Translations under genes and position numbers: made by a program | Notes under the pieces: generated by a model | The model's input: only the letters and a program-made list of their open reading frames with translations | Told to the model about the DNA's origin: nothing | The model's database searches: none | In this document: one piece after another, positions 10,447 to 22,200 of the stretch | How the letters are laid out: each line of letters begins with the position of its first letter | Numbering within the stretch: the stretch's first letter is position 1 | DNA from: Diploptera punctata | Taxonomy: Eukaryota > Arthropoda > Insecta > Blattodea > Blaberidae | Direction of reading: 5' to 3' | Length of the DNA stretch: 64,000 nucleotides | Assembly: GCA_030220185.1 (NCBI GenBank) | Contig: JASPKZ010004953.1 | Coordinates: 1,090,501 to 1,154,500 of the forward strand

Positions 10447-11726
10447 TGAAATTTACTGTTGTGGTCCTGTACTATAGCGTAAATCGGAAATAACTTTGTT
10501 GGGCCTTTATATATACTGAATTTTGCGACATTATTATTAAAAATGAAGAGATTTGTAAATAGATTCAATTTGATAGACAAGCTAATCTACGAGTACAAAA
10601 AAAAAAGTGAATTTATTTTTCTAAGAAATCCTTTATCAAGTTATAAATTTAAGAAAAATGTCAGAGGCCGCAAGAATAAATGCAATATAAAATTATTTTA
10701 ACTTGTTACTCAGGGCTGTCATCAGTTAATATATGCTCTAATACAAACTTTGAAGTTTCTACATAAAATTTGTATAAACGGTAAATAGTTAATGTAAGCA
10801 CAAAGATCATAATTACAGTTTAAAGCAGTGCATGTAGCTAGCGTACACGTCACGTCATTCCGCATTTGGTGAGGAATTCAACCTGTGTACATGTCACGTC
10901 GCTCCATGCTGACGGGTTAAAGTAAGATATCAAGTTTTGCATCCATGTAATATTACTGGGAGAATAACAGTTTTATATATTTTCAGTTTAACATTTTTTA
11001 GAGAAGTTGGGATGACAAGAGTCCCTGTAATGCATAATAGCATGCATATCCAGAATTGAGCCTATTTTTAATTTCTTTATGCATCTCATTCCTATTTGAT
11101 TATTGTTCGTAGGTATTTGAATTCAGCCACTTCTTCAAATTTATCCTCATTTATCATTAACTGTCCATATCCATTATATAATGTATTTCTATGTATAAAC
11201 ATATATTTAGTTTTATTGGTGTTTATGTTCAGTACCAATTTCTTGCCCTTAGTATCTCCTCACTATCTCCTAGTAATATTACATCATCAGCATAAACTAA
11301 CAACTCATTAATACGATAGATATGTAGGCCTTCTTCATTTTTCAAAGATTTTATAGCATGCTCTAGTACAAAATTGAATAGTAGATTAGGTAGTGCATCT
11401 CCTTGTTTTAACCTATTGTGAATTTCACAAGTATCCGAAAACTGTTTGCCTACTTGCACCCTACTTTTTGTGTCATTCAGACACATTCAAATAAGTCTAA
11501 CTAACTTTTTAGGAATTCCGAACTCCAGCAGGATAATATATAACTTCTCACTCTTAATTTAATCGTATAGGCCTACCTTTTTGAAGTCTACAATTGATGC
11601 ACAGTGCCATTATATTCCCATTTCTTTTCTAAAATCTGTCTTACACTAAAAATCTGACTGTTGTAGACCTGTTTCTTCTAAATCCACATTGATGATCTTA
11701 TATTATGTCATCAATATAGGGACTAA

Positions 11727-12317
11727 GGGTCGTATGCAAATACATTAGTCTCTACTCAAATTACTTCCAATCACTGGTGAGCTGACTGACTGTGAGCATG
11801 TGCAAAGATCGAATTAGCTACCCACAAACTGGTCATGCATGAAAGTCGTCGTTTTCGTAATATTGGCAAGGAATTACCCAGAATTCTCAGTGATAAAACC
11901 ACTTCTGTTATTTTCGTCTGCTATAGAGGAATGCATTTATGCTTGCGTCCCGCAAATAAACCGTATACAACGATGTCTGTGTCACACAATATTATGCTGA
12001 TTCTCCTGTTCTTCCAGTTGAATTCTTTGGTAGACTCTATCAAATTCCCCTTCTCCGCATATACCGAAAACATGATCGAAGTCTTCAAGGTCCGACATCT
12101 TGGATAAAGCGGCAAGGTTTCAAACTTCATCGGTTCCCTTCGGGATTCTCATGATAAGTTTCTATCTTAAGCTACGATCTTAAGTTACCTTGTCAGGTAG
12201 CTTACGAATTTCAACAATTATTATCGTGTGAATAGATTTCTGAGTAAATCATATTAGGATAAAACTTTCTCAGCCGAGAATACCTTTTACGGTCTAATGC
12301 ATTCAAAGATTCGACCC
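11727..12317. mobile_element. PIF/Harbinger-type nonautonomous element
   Basis: Terminal inverted repeats start GGGTCGTATGCAAATACATTAG and, inverted, GGGTCGAATCTTTGAATGCA. Flanked by TAA at 11724-11726 and 12318-12320, a 3-bp TWA target as in PIF/Harbinger. Homologous to 24796-25696. No intact transposase. Confidence 0.7.
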
Positions 12318-12337
12318 TAAGTCTGTTTACTTATGTA

Positions 12338-12855
12338 CTAGGGCATTTGATAAATAACGGCAACACTGCTATAACATCACAAAGAATTTATTTAGGTTAC
12401 TTTCGACATTACGACCTTCATTTATAGTCTCTTGTCAAGTCACTATATTTGACAAATCCATCTGCAGCACCATTTCTGGACATCTTTTTCATCTGATCAA
12501 TCTAGAGCTTTCTAGTTATCAACTCTAGATTGAAATTTAATGTCTCGTAGAGGTTCTTTGATCTTTGAGAATAAGTTACAATCACAAGGGCTCCTGTCTG
12601 GTGAATTCAGTGGATGTTCAAGTACTTCCCAATTCCACCTTCTAAACAAATTCTACTGATCGTCTTTTTAGGGCAGTATTGCTTACTGAATGTGAGAAAC
12701 AGTGAATGTATTCACAAAATATTGCTACTTTACAACTTTCAATATTATAGATTTATACAACAGAGACCGTTGAACAACATGTTATAAGATTATGATGGTC
12801 ACCACTAGGATCACTGATTTATAACAGTATTACCATAACTTACCGAATGCCCTAG
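12338..12855 (-). mobile_element. deleted mariner-like element
   Basis: TIRs CTAGGGCATTTGATAA / CTAGGGCATTCGGTAA with TA on both sides (12336-12337, 12856-12857). The minus-strand remnant still reads SPDRSPCDCNLFSKIKEPL, the third-Asp region of a mariner transposase. The remainder of the gene is lost. Confidence 0.75.
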
Positions 12856-12857
12856 TA

Positions 12858-14121
12858 CGGAGGGTCATTTCTGATCTCTGATAACAAATGATTTTTAAGT
12901 TTTGACCTTAAGAAAAGCTGTGTCTCCACCATCGATCATGATCTATTTGATGGCCCTTCACCCTAGCTATGGCTCGGCATCGGAGTTTCCACTGCAGAAG
13001 ACTCTTATGCAGTACAGCCATGTCTAGAAGTTCCCACTCCTGTTCACACGCTTTCCAGAGACATCTATTGTTTGAGGACACCTGTTTCCCAGTGCCCTTT
13101 TGAAGAGTCCAAAGGCACAAAAGTCCATCGGTGATGCATCAGGAAACTTCACTGGGATGTTGCTGAATGGAATAGCATATATTCCAGTTTCCTGCTCCAT
13201 TCTCTCCAGGAACGCCAGGGTTGAACCCGAAGTGTGACTGGAGGCCTTGTCTTTGTGCACCCAGACTTGGTTTTTGTCTGTACTATAGAGAGCTGGGATT
13301 TCGGTCTGGTAAATTGGAGTGAGAACTTCTTCCTGGTAGTACTGGGAGTTGATTTTGGCCTTTTTCGCTACTCTATGAATGGTCAGAATTCCATTGTAGC
13401 AATATTCATAAATCCGTTGGAGAAACTTTCTCTGCATTCGGCATACCACTTTTGAATTTTTTTTTCACTCCTTTCCCTATAGTAAATTGCCCGGGGTTTG
13501 TTGCAGTCTCCTGGATAAACATGTGCTTCATCAAGTGTGACCAAAAATTTCCATTTTTCTCCTGCCAGGTGCTTTTCATAGAGTTTCCTGCTGTTGGTGC
13601 GGCGTTTGGTAATGTGACGTGACAACAATTTATAAACCCTGCTTTTGTGGCGCTTCTCCATGTTTAAATCTTTGTTTATTATGGTGTTTACAGTTTTAAG
13701 GGATATTCCCAATCTGTTCGCAATCACCCTTTGTGTGGCAGGGTTACCACCAGAGATAAGGACCTTGACCTTTCTGATTACATCTGGGGTGCGGGTAGTA
13801 GCAGGTCGTGGATTTCCCGGTTTTTTTCCTTTTGCAATTAATCCCAAGCGACCCTTTCCCTTTTTATTAAGCACTGAGATAATTGCACACTTTGACACCA
13901 CAAAATTACGTTTCTTGCAAGCCTCAATAATCGCGGAATAACTATAATTAGTGTCGGAAAGGGCAGTAATATACACTTCCCAAAACGGGTCTATCTACTT
14001 AGGCATTATGAGAGCAACAAGCGTGCGAGTGTAACCTCGCACGGTCCTGTCCTGATGACTCACACTCCAACGTCACAATCTACTTGGCAAATCGTTCTCA
14101 GAGATCGGAAATAACCCTCCG
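12858..14121 (-). mobile_element. rosa-like (DD41D) Tc1/mariner transposon, frame-broken
   Basis: 1264-bp element with TIRs CGGAGGGTCATTTCTGATCT and (inverted) CGGAGGGTTATTTCCGATCT, and TA at 12856-12857 and 14122-14123. The transposase begins at 13976 on the minus strand. It has an N-terminal HTH region (GISLKTVNTIINKDL), first Asp in VTLDEAHVY, second Asp in VWVHKDKASSH, and third Asp in DASPMDFCAFG. I count 41 residues between the second and third Asp, the rosa-family spacing. Two frameshifts (near 13385-13400 and near 13060) break the gene. The C-terminus resumes as LLQWKLRCRAIARVKGHQID in another frame. About 345 aa if whole. Confidence 0.8.
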
Positions 14122-14393
14122 TATTTGTTAGAATTTTGTACGAAGTTGAAAGTAATAAGATGCTCCTGCAGTTGTTGCAATCAGTTTTATCTCCTTTCTT
14201 ATGGATTGATAATTGATAATTGATTCTTTCCATTCGTCTGGAAGAGCCTCTTTTTCCCCAAATCATACTAAGCAGCCGACGTATCTTGTCCATAAATTTT
14301 TCTCCTCCAGAGTTTATCACTTCAGCTGGAATCCCATCTGAACCTGATGCTTTACATATATATCTTCAATTTTTATTATATTACTGCTCTTAC

Positions 14394-14394
<1 letters not shown>

Positions 14395-14429
<35 letters not shown>

Positions 14430-14432
14430 CAT
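14395..14432. repeat. (ATT)n microsatellite
   Basis: About 12 uninterrupted ATT units. Confidence 0.9.
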
Positions 14433-14449
14433 TAGTTATTATTGTTATG

Positions 14450-14900
14450 TTTATCATAAAAGGATGACATCTGATAGAATCCTGAGAAGATCTTGGTGTT
14501 GATAATACATAGGAAAATTAGAAATGGAAGCCCTAAAGAAGGTTGGATGGACAGTGTGAGAAGAAGTGTGAGTGAACTGGGACTTACAGATGAGGATGTT
14601 CAGGACTGCTATAACTGGAAAAGGAGAATTTCTTGAGTGTGACAGAAAAGCACTGTGTTGTGAATAAATTCCAAAAAAAAAAAAAGTTTAATATATAAAA
14701 TGTTGTATGTCATGGAATTTGATATAATAAGAAGAGCTAAATAAATCTTGTAGACTTTGATGGGCAGGACATGTGGCACAAATAGGGAATGAAAGAAGGG
14801 CATGGAAGCTTCATGTAGGAAAACCAGAGAATAATGCCCAGTTGGTAGACCAAGAATGGGGTGGGAGAATAATATTAACCACTTATAAAACAAACTGAAG
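14450..14900 (+). mobile_element. two LINE C-terminal scraps
   Basis: Bases 14500-14640 read SPKEGWMDSVRRSVSELGL, typical of LINE C-termini. Bases 14755-14870 read RWAGHVAQIGNERRAWKLHV, the equivalent segment of a different element. Both are broken and short. Confidence 0.6.
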
Positions 14901-15350
14901 AAAACATAAAATTCAAGAAATTCACTTACCATCCAATGAAACCCCACAAGTTTCAAAAACATTTTAAAAAGTTTAATATAAAATTGGTACCAAAGAATGA
15001 ATACAGCCTAATTGTCTAATTCAAGATCCTGGTTAAAAAATTAAAACATAATGTCCATATTCCACAAATGAACAACTTTCAGAAATTCCTTGTTTCTGTA
15101 AAATAATTTTCTTCTGGCATGTGCCTCTATTCCAATGGGCAACTCAATTGTATAAAGGAAGGCATCATTGTATTTTTTTTTCAATGTCAAACATATTTAA
15201 CCTTTATTTTAAATTTGGTTTAAGAAATAGGAATAAAAATAAAGAGGAGTATCAATATATTATATTTTAAATATATTTTGCTTAATAATTGATTAATTTT
15301 ATTCCTTTTGCATCATATAAAAATATTAATTATTTTAAAGAGTAACTGAT
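14901..15350. other. AT-rich, no recognisable feature
   Basis: Only poly-T and poly-A runs; the minus-strand ORF of 117 aa overlapping here is a shadow of the LINE scrap. Confidence 0.3.
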
Positions 15351-15500
15351 AGAAAAAGAAGACTGCCAAAAAGAATGTGAATTGATGGTGTTTGTAGGAG
15401 CATGAAGGAAAAGGGATTGGAGTATGGAGATTGGAATGATAGAGAGATATGAAGAAGAATGACAGTAGATATATTGGGGCGCAGGAAGATGTGAAACCTG
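15350..15500 (+). mobile_element. LINE C-terminal scrap
   Basis: Decayed text of the type DGVCRSMKEKGLEYGDWNDRE ... DILGRRKM, the last residues of a LINE RT protein. Confidence 0.5.
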
Positions 15501-15509
15501 CTAAATGAA

Positions 15510-15760
15510 TAAATAATTGGCTTTGTAGAGTATTGTTTAAATTCCCAAAAATGTCTTCTTAAATATGAAGCGGCAGTTTGCATAACCAAGCAAAGGCTTG
15601 TAGTATTTGGCAATGAGGAATTAACAATGTATTAGAGACAAATTTGGATTGGAGTGCTCAGGTAACTCCAGGGGAAGAGCATTGGCTTAGAATGCCAAAG
15701 GTCCTGGGTTCAGACCCCAGTCTGAGCGTACATTTTTTTCTCTTCAAATATAACTACCAT
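15510..15760 (+). repeat. tRNA-like SINE (family T)
   Basis: The body (AATTCCCAAAAATGTCTTCTT, GGCAATGAGGAATTAACAATG) precedes a tRNA-like head at 15655-15728 with GGTTCAGACCCC as box B. The tail is TTTTTCTCTTCAAATATAAC. Same unit as 43140-43429. Confidence 0.6.
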
Positions 15761-16066
15761 AATGTTCATGCTTAGAGTAAAAGCAAAAGTTATATGAAAT
15801 TTTTTACTCAGAGTTTTGCAAAAATTAAACATGCACATTGTGCGCACTTCCTTTATTATTATGAATGGAACGAATGAAACCTCTATGATTTAGTGGGTTA
15901 TCGCTGGCTTGAACTATACAGTTCTCTATGGTATAGAGCATAGAGAACATGCTATACAGCATGTGTGGATGTTTATATATGATGCTTATCGATGTGAATA
16001 ATAGTGGGATGTGTATTACTGTTTTGTGATTTTGTTTGTTAGTGTTTAGAAGAAAAGTATCTAAAT
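15761..16066 (+). promoter_or_regulatory. presumed Tim22 upstream and 5' UTR region
   Basis: Lies directly upstream of the Tim22 start codon. An in-frame TAG at 16040-16042 supports ATG 16067 as the start. No TATA box or initiator can be named with confidence. Part of the sequence (GGGTTATCGCTGG) is shared with dispersed repeats at 8440 and 18540. Confidence 0.3.
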
Positions 16067-16280
16067 ATGAATAAAGACGAAAGAGAGAAGCGAATTTTCT
16101 TTTCTAATGAAGAGTGGGATAAGTTAGCTTTGTACCTCGTAGGAAATAATGCCAGATATAGAGAAAATATTATTATTCCTAGAATGATGGGACCTGTGAA
16201 AATTAAAACTAACGAAGAAAAGATGATTGAAACTGCCTTCGAAAGTTGTGGATTTAAAACAATAATGAGCTGTGTTTTAG
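16067..16280 (+). CDS. Tim22: Tim22 exon 1
   Basis: Starts at ATG 16067. Donor TTAG|GTATGA at 16280/16281, phase 1. Reading through the donor would add an unrelated tail and stop at 16322-16324, so splicing here fits family homology. Confidence 0.93.
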
Positions 16281-19200
16281 GTATGATTGATTTGATGTCG
16301 CGACCTATGTTAGTTTATAAGTAAATGTTCGTCTCATTCACGCGAGAATCTTGACCGACAACACCTAACTTAATATTTATTTCGTGGAATCTAGTGCAAA
16401 TTACAGTTTACAGTAATTCGAAGAAAAGTAGAGAGAAAAAAAGAGTAGTTTTGTGTCCGATTGTCATACCGATTTCACGCATATGTCCGGCATCTAGTGG
16501 AAGTTTCTTTAAGCGTTCGCGCATGCCCACTATGATTCTGTAGAAATTAGAAAAATTCATCGATAGAATAATCTAAACTTTTTCCAATAACTCACTCAAT
16601 GCATTTTTTAAGTTATATGGAATAGCTGTGCACATGCACAAATATCTATGGAATTGTCACCAGATGGTGTCACATATCTGCGAGATTGGTATGACAAACG
16701 TTCGCAGTTAATTTCCACACATGTTTATAAAGAATGGATATAACCATCTTGTCACTTCATAACCTAAGTAGAAAAAATGCATGTGTATTATTGAGAAAGC
16801 TATAAATTAACTTGGAGTATACTATAGTTTGTCTGGTGTAACTTTGCAATAAATTTGTAGAAAGAGACAGTTGTGCTCACCTCTATTACTCGCACCAGTG
16901 TTGTTGGTGTTTCTTCACCAGTTGTTAATAGGGGTAAGGGGAAAGACAAAAACTGACAACAGGGTGGGTTCTTTCTTTTATATCTGGATGAAAGCGGTCA
17001 AGGATCTACCCTAACGTCTCCATCTCTCTCTTTGCCAAATTATGCCAGATATACAATAACTTGTCTCATCGAAATCTAACAAAATGAAGTGTATGTTTTG
17101 GAATTAATTGTGAATGTTGGTCAAATCGATTTTACATATATATCCAGCAATCTGGTGGAAGTTTTGTTACGCATTCATGCATGTGCACTATGATTCTGTA
17201 GAACTTAGGAAAATTCATTGACAGATAAATACCATAATTTATGTACATAGATAAATATTGGAAAAGCTATACTTAACGTCGCACATAAATTCTTCTAAGT
17301 TCTATAGAATCCCAGTGCGCATGCGCTAGTGCTTTATGTAATCCCAGAAAGATAAATGCAACCTCCAGCAGTTGGCGGTATATGTATGTGAAATCAGTAT
17401 GACCGACATTGACACACAATTCCCAGAACTTGTCTAAAAATGTATAATTAACACGAAATGAACTAGTGGAAATATGATTTTACGTGGTAACCGTCCGACA
17501 TTTTGAATTTTTCATAGAATAACAGATATGAAGAGGTAATTTATTTTACATATCAAATCACATTTAAAGAGCAAGGAACCTAAAAGCTAACCAAGCTTAA
17601 ATCAGTTACTGTAACACAAATCAATTACTCTAACGTAGATGAAATCCAGGGAACGTGGTAGTGATGTTGGCAACATCTGGAGTATTTTGGGTTGTTGATG
17701 GTGGCAACGTTGGAACAACATAGGAGGGAAAATAGCAGAAAGTAGCAAGTAAGCAATGTAGCACGACCATGTTTTACGTAAATATATAAATATAAAAACA
17801 AAGATTGTTGCAACATTGGAAGATGTTTAAAACATGTTTAAAAGTGTTGCAAAATGTTTTAAAAGTGTTTAGTGCATCAGTGGCATTAGAAATAAGATTG
17901 AAAATGTTGTGCGACGGTTTGTATAGCACACCAAATATTTACTAACTGAGAAATATATATTGAGAATCATTGCAAAGTGTTTAAAATACTATGAAATGTT
18001 AATAAAATAGACTGCTACAATGCCTTAAGAATATTGTATGGAAAACATAGAATAAGTTAGTGGAATGTTGAACCGAAAGAGTTATGATAAGTTGGGATAG
18101 AAATAATCTAAAAGCACCATATTAATATTATGTAACTTTGACAAATTATTGAGTTACAGTTTTATTTGTACTACCATTTCCTAATATTTTAACCATTTTC
18201 TAATGCTTATGAAAACATTATTAAAATTCTTAAATGATGGAAAATATATCCATTAGGTCACCCATATTGTACAGGCTACAGAGTAGTGTGCATGTCCAAA
18301 ACTTACGAAATTGCTGCAAGGTAGCTGAATATTATTTTTGAAACCAGTATGACGAACCTCAGCAATAACTACCCTCTACTCCTTTTTTTTATTTTGTTAC
18401 GAAGCTCGGTCAGGCCTAAATAAGATTAGTTTATTGTTATTGAATAATGACATTTATTTGGAAAAACTGCACTTAAACTAGCGTGAAGTATTTTCAAAAT
18501 CCTATGGGACAACAGCGCGCATGCGCCGGAGTTTATAGAGCCAGCGATAACCCACATTTGAAACACAAATCGATTATCATCTTTGATAACTCTCCGTCGC
18601 TATAAAATTTAAATGACCAATATTTGCAATAAATCCTCAAAACTATGTTTAAAAAATATTTTTTTCCAAATACCCCAGGTGGTCTTTTGACATTCCTGGT
18701 TTCTCTCCTGGCCTGGCATACTTGTAACGCACTTCTAAGGTTTGGGCGCCTGGAAGGCAGGGTTACGTTGCCCCGATGATATGATGGGTGATCATGATGA
18801 TAATGGCGCGCCAGGAGAGTCCCTAATCCTAACCTTAACCTAAGATGAATATGAATGATGATGATTGCGATGGCCATATGATTTCAGGGACCGTTTGGGC
18901 CTTAAAGTTTTCCTGACATTTGTCTTACAGGTGAAGAAAAATCCCTAATAAAACCTCATCCAGAAAAACTATCCCGACCGGGGATCGAACCCGGGCCCGC
19001 TGCGTGACAAGGCAGCATGCTACCCCGAGACCACAATATTAATAATATTAAAATTACCAAATGTTTATTAAATATGGGTGTACACTTACTTATCACTTCC
19101 TAATGTGACAAAACGTGACATGGCCACAATTGTATGAAAAGACAAGATACGTACATGTGCCAACAAACTTATATAATGCAGAGGGATATTTTTGAGATGC

Positions 19201-22200
19201 TCATGGAAATATTCTGAAACCAAAAAATAATAGAAAACTTTTTCTGGGCTGTCTTGACAGGTCTAAAAAAATGGCTTACAGTTATTCTATCAGTAGATGA
19301 AAAATGAAATTGGACTAATAATTTTTTTCACCTTACTGTCTTGACTAATCTGAACAGGTACATTTTATTGGCATCATACGGTGCATACAAGAGTGGCACA
19401 TTGAAACTTCAGACTTGCCCACAGACCCACCCCTAACGACGTGTGGGATGACCTTGACATATCGTCTAGGGTTTCTTGTTTAGAAGAAAGGGATAAACAA
19501 CATTGGCCTACAATTTATACAATCAGATTTAAATATATAGTGTGTTACAACTGAGATAAAAAGCGGTGCCATTTACAAAGTGTTAAAAATGAAGCGTAGG
19601 GTTGTGTATATTGGGGTTTTCATATTAAAGGGCAGTTCTAAATGATTGATGAAGACATCCTGCATTATGAATCCACCAAAATAACGTAAGTAGCTTTATT
19701 AAATATTTTTTTAAATGTGTAGTGAGGAATTTACCATGTTACTGCATCTTCTTCTTCCTTCCAAGTATTAGGCCAAGGCCTGTTACGATCCTACAGAAAA
19801 TTTTCCCTCCAGCGTCTTCCGGAAAATTCTTGTATAAGACTTGAAAGCATAATAATAGTCCCTTCGATTGGTTGCTGGCCAAAGGAAGGCAAGACCAGTG
19901 ATGGGCCTGCCATCTTATAGCCTCTGGTCAGGCTTTTTTGGAGAAGAAAAGAAAATAAAGAAAAGAAGAAATGGAAGAAAGGAAAGACTCCCTAGCCCTC
20001 GGATGCCCTAATAGCATTGGGGTCGAAAAAACAAGAGTTAACCAAGAGAGGTTAGATAGTAAAGTTAAAAGAGTGCAAAACACAAGTAAGTGAAAGAAAT
20101 GTTTTGCTCAGCTTGGGCACCTTGTGGTTGCCATCCACATATCCCCTAGATGAGGACCCCTGAGGGGCATTACACCTCAAAAATAAAATTAGGGGTGAAA
20201 AAAGGTGCCACCTGTCTGTGTTTTATTTCTGTGGATACCTGAACTATAACATCCCTAAAATTTATTTTTTGGATTTTTTAATATTAAAAAAAATTATATC
20301 ATGGGACAAATATGTCCCGTAAGTCTTTTGGAGCTTTACATTGTATGGGACAAATTTGTCCCACAAGTCTTCTTAGGGTTAAGAACAAATTATACAAACA
20401 TCTTAACAGCCTCCTCAGCGAAGAACAGAATGGCTTTTGTAAAGGTTGATCCTGCTGTGATGGTTATTTCTCCATGAAATTATTAATAGAAAAACACAGG
20501 GAGTTCAATGTAGAAACACATTTAGCTTTTGTGGATTTCAAAAAAGCCTTCGACAAAATCAATAGGAATAAACTGTTGGAAATTTTAGCTGACAACAATC
20601 TACCACAACAGCATATTTTAAATTTATACAATATCTATAAATCAAATTTGATTTCAGTTCAAATCAATAACACACAAACAGAATGGACCGAAATTAATAA
20701 GGGCATAAGACAGGGTATGGCCTCTCGCCCTTGCTCTTTACAATACTTAACACTTCACCATGAAGCGATGTTTTTGATAAACAGGCGAATAAATCTTTGC
20801 CTAATTCCTAAAAATAACTTACCAAATAAAACATAAATTAATTCCTAATATACTAATTTAATCATTATTACTTTTAATATTATAATAATTAAAACATGGA
20901 TAGAATACTCCAAGATTGGCGACAGATGTGACACGGTTCTATCCAAATTAATAGAAACCATAAAATAGACTCTTTGCTTTTTGCAGATGATTTGGTATTA
21001 ATAGCTCCAACAGAAACAGATTTACAGTATTCTGCATACAATTTTAATATAATTGCAATTGCAAAAAGCTACAATATGGAAATCAATACAAAGAAAACTA
21101 AAGTGATGGCCTTTTGTGGGAAATACCGTATACCTAGCAAAATTGTTTTGGATGATGAAATTTTAGAATGAGTAATCAAATTTAATTATTTGGGTTAGTG
21201 CCCAGTTATTCTCAACTAACTAACTAAATCACTGGCACTATCAAACCCATATGTTCATGGCCATGCAGACATAAGCTCTCCATACATCCCTATCCTGAGC
21301 TAATGTTTTCCAATCATTCCCTGTATAATCTGTTTCCTTCAAATCATAGTTAATGCTATTCTCCCACTTCATTCTTGGTCTACCAACTGGGCGTTTTCCC
21401 ACTGGTTTTCCTACAACAAGCTTCCACACACCTCTTTCATTCCCCATTCGTGCTACATGTCCTGCCCATTGCAGTCTATGAGACTTAACTGTTCTTATTA
21501 TATCTGGCTTCCTATAAAGACCATCTAGTTCATTGTTATGTAGTCTTCTCCATTAACCTGTCTGCTCATCTCTCTTTGATCCAAAAATTGTCCTAAGTAC
21601 TTTATTCTTAAATACTTGTAATCTCCTTTCCTCCCTTAAAGTAAGAGTCCATGTTTCGCACCCATATAATATAACAGGTAGAATAATAGTTTTATATTGT
21701 CCAAAAATTTAATTTTTAGGATATGGATTGGGAGCAGCCATTGGGTTGTTTTCTGCCAGTGTCAATCCAACAGTTCCTCTTGCAACAGATAAACAGCCAT
21801 CAGCCAGAGAGGTTTTGAGAGAAATGAAAGGCACAATGTTGAGTTATGCAAAAAATTTTGCAATTATAGGAGCAGTGTTCTCTGCTGTTGAATGCACAGT
21901 TGAATCGGTAAGTTTTGGCTTCTCTGTTTTGATAAATCATTTGAATGATACCATATAGATATGTAAAATGTAGTGACATTTTTCTTATATTTAATCACCT
22001 CCAAAGTATACTTCGATTGAAACATTTTCTTTATATCTCTACAACTATAAAAAATTGCTCATCATTATAATCAAAGGAAAGCACTCTGTTTCACTAGTGA
22101 AAGGATTTTAAGGTGGAAATTTTGGTGTAAAAGGGGGCAAAAAAGGTTCTGAAAATACTTACAAAAAGGTGCAAAAAAAAGGTGCTGTTGAAACATTTGA

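Larger units (their letters stand above)
9327..10916. mobile_element. piggyBac-like nonautonomous element with TTAA TSD
   Basis: TTAA at 9323-9326 and 10917-10920. Termini are CCCTTCAGAGCAG on the left and, inverted, CCCGTCAGCATGGAGCG on the right. The uninterrupted LINE copy at about 21645 shows a single TTAA at the same spot. There is no transposase. It contains a SINE at about 10080-10375. Its right ~370 bp recur inverted at 50346-50710. Confidence 0.75.
8824..14350 (-). mobile_element. LINE (RT family with LKQGDAL / YADDV), host of four nested insertions
   Basis: The minus-strand element reads in order: RT fingers at 14320-14124 (KKGDKTDCNN...TSYKILTN), RT at about 11700-11520 (DHQCGFRRNRSTT), palm at 11486-11229 (LKQGDALPNLLFN, YADDVILL), then the C-terminal region and 3' end at 9326-8824 (tail ...GTGCCAGTGAGATAGTTAG). 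Removing 9327-10916, 11727-12317, 12338-12855 and 12858-14121 with one TSD each restores co-linearity with the copies at 21216-21704 and 46634-47190. An extra ~100-bp segment at about 8965-9065 is also inserted. Clade not assigned. Confidence 0.8.

Noticed and set aside
14609..14962. 117-aa minus-strand ORF with hydrophobic composition
   Set aside because: Antisense to LINE C-terminal text and full of poly-Phe from A-tracts; no homolog suggested.
16281..16324. Tim22 exon 1 ORF extending past 16280
   Set aside because: The extension is unlike Tim22, while GTATGA at 16281 and exon 2 give the conserved GYGLG continuation.
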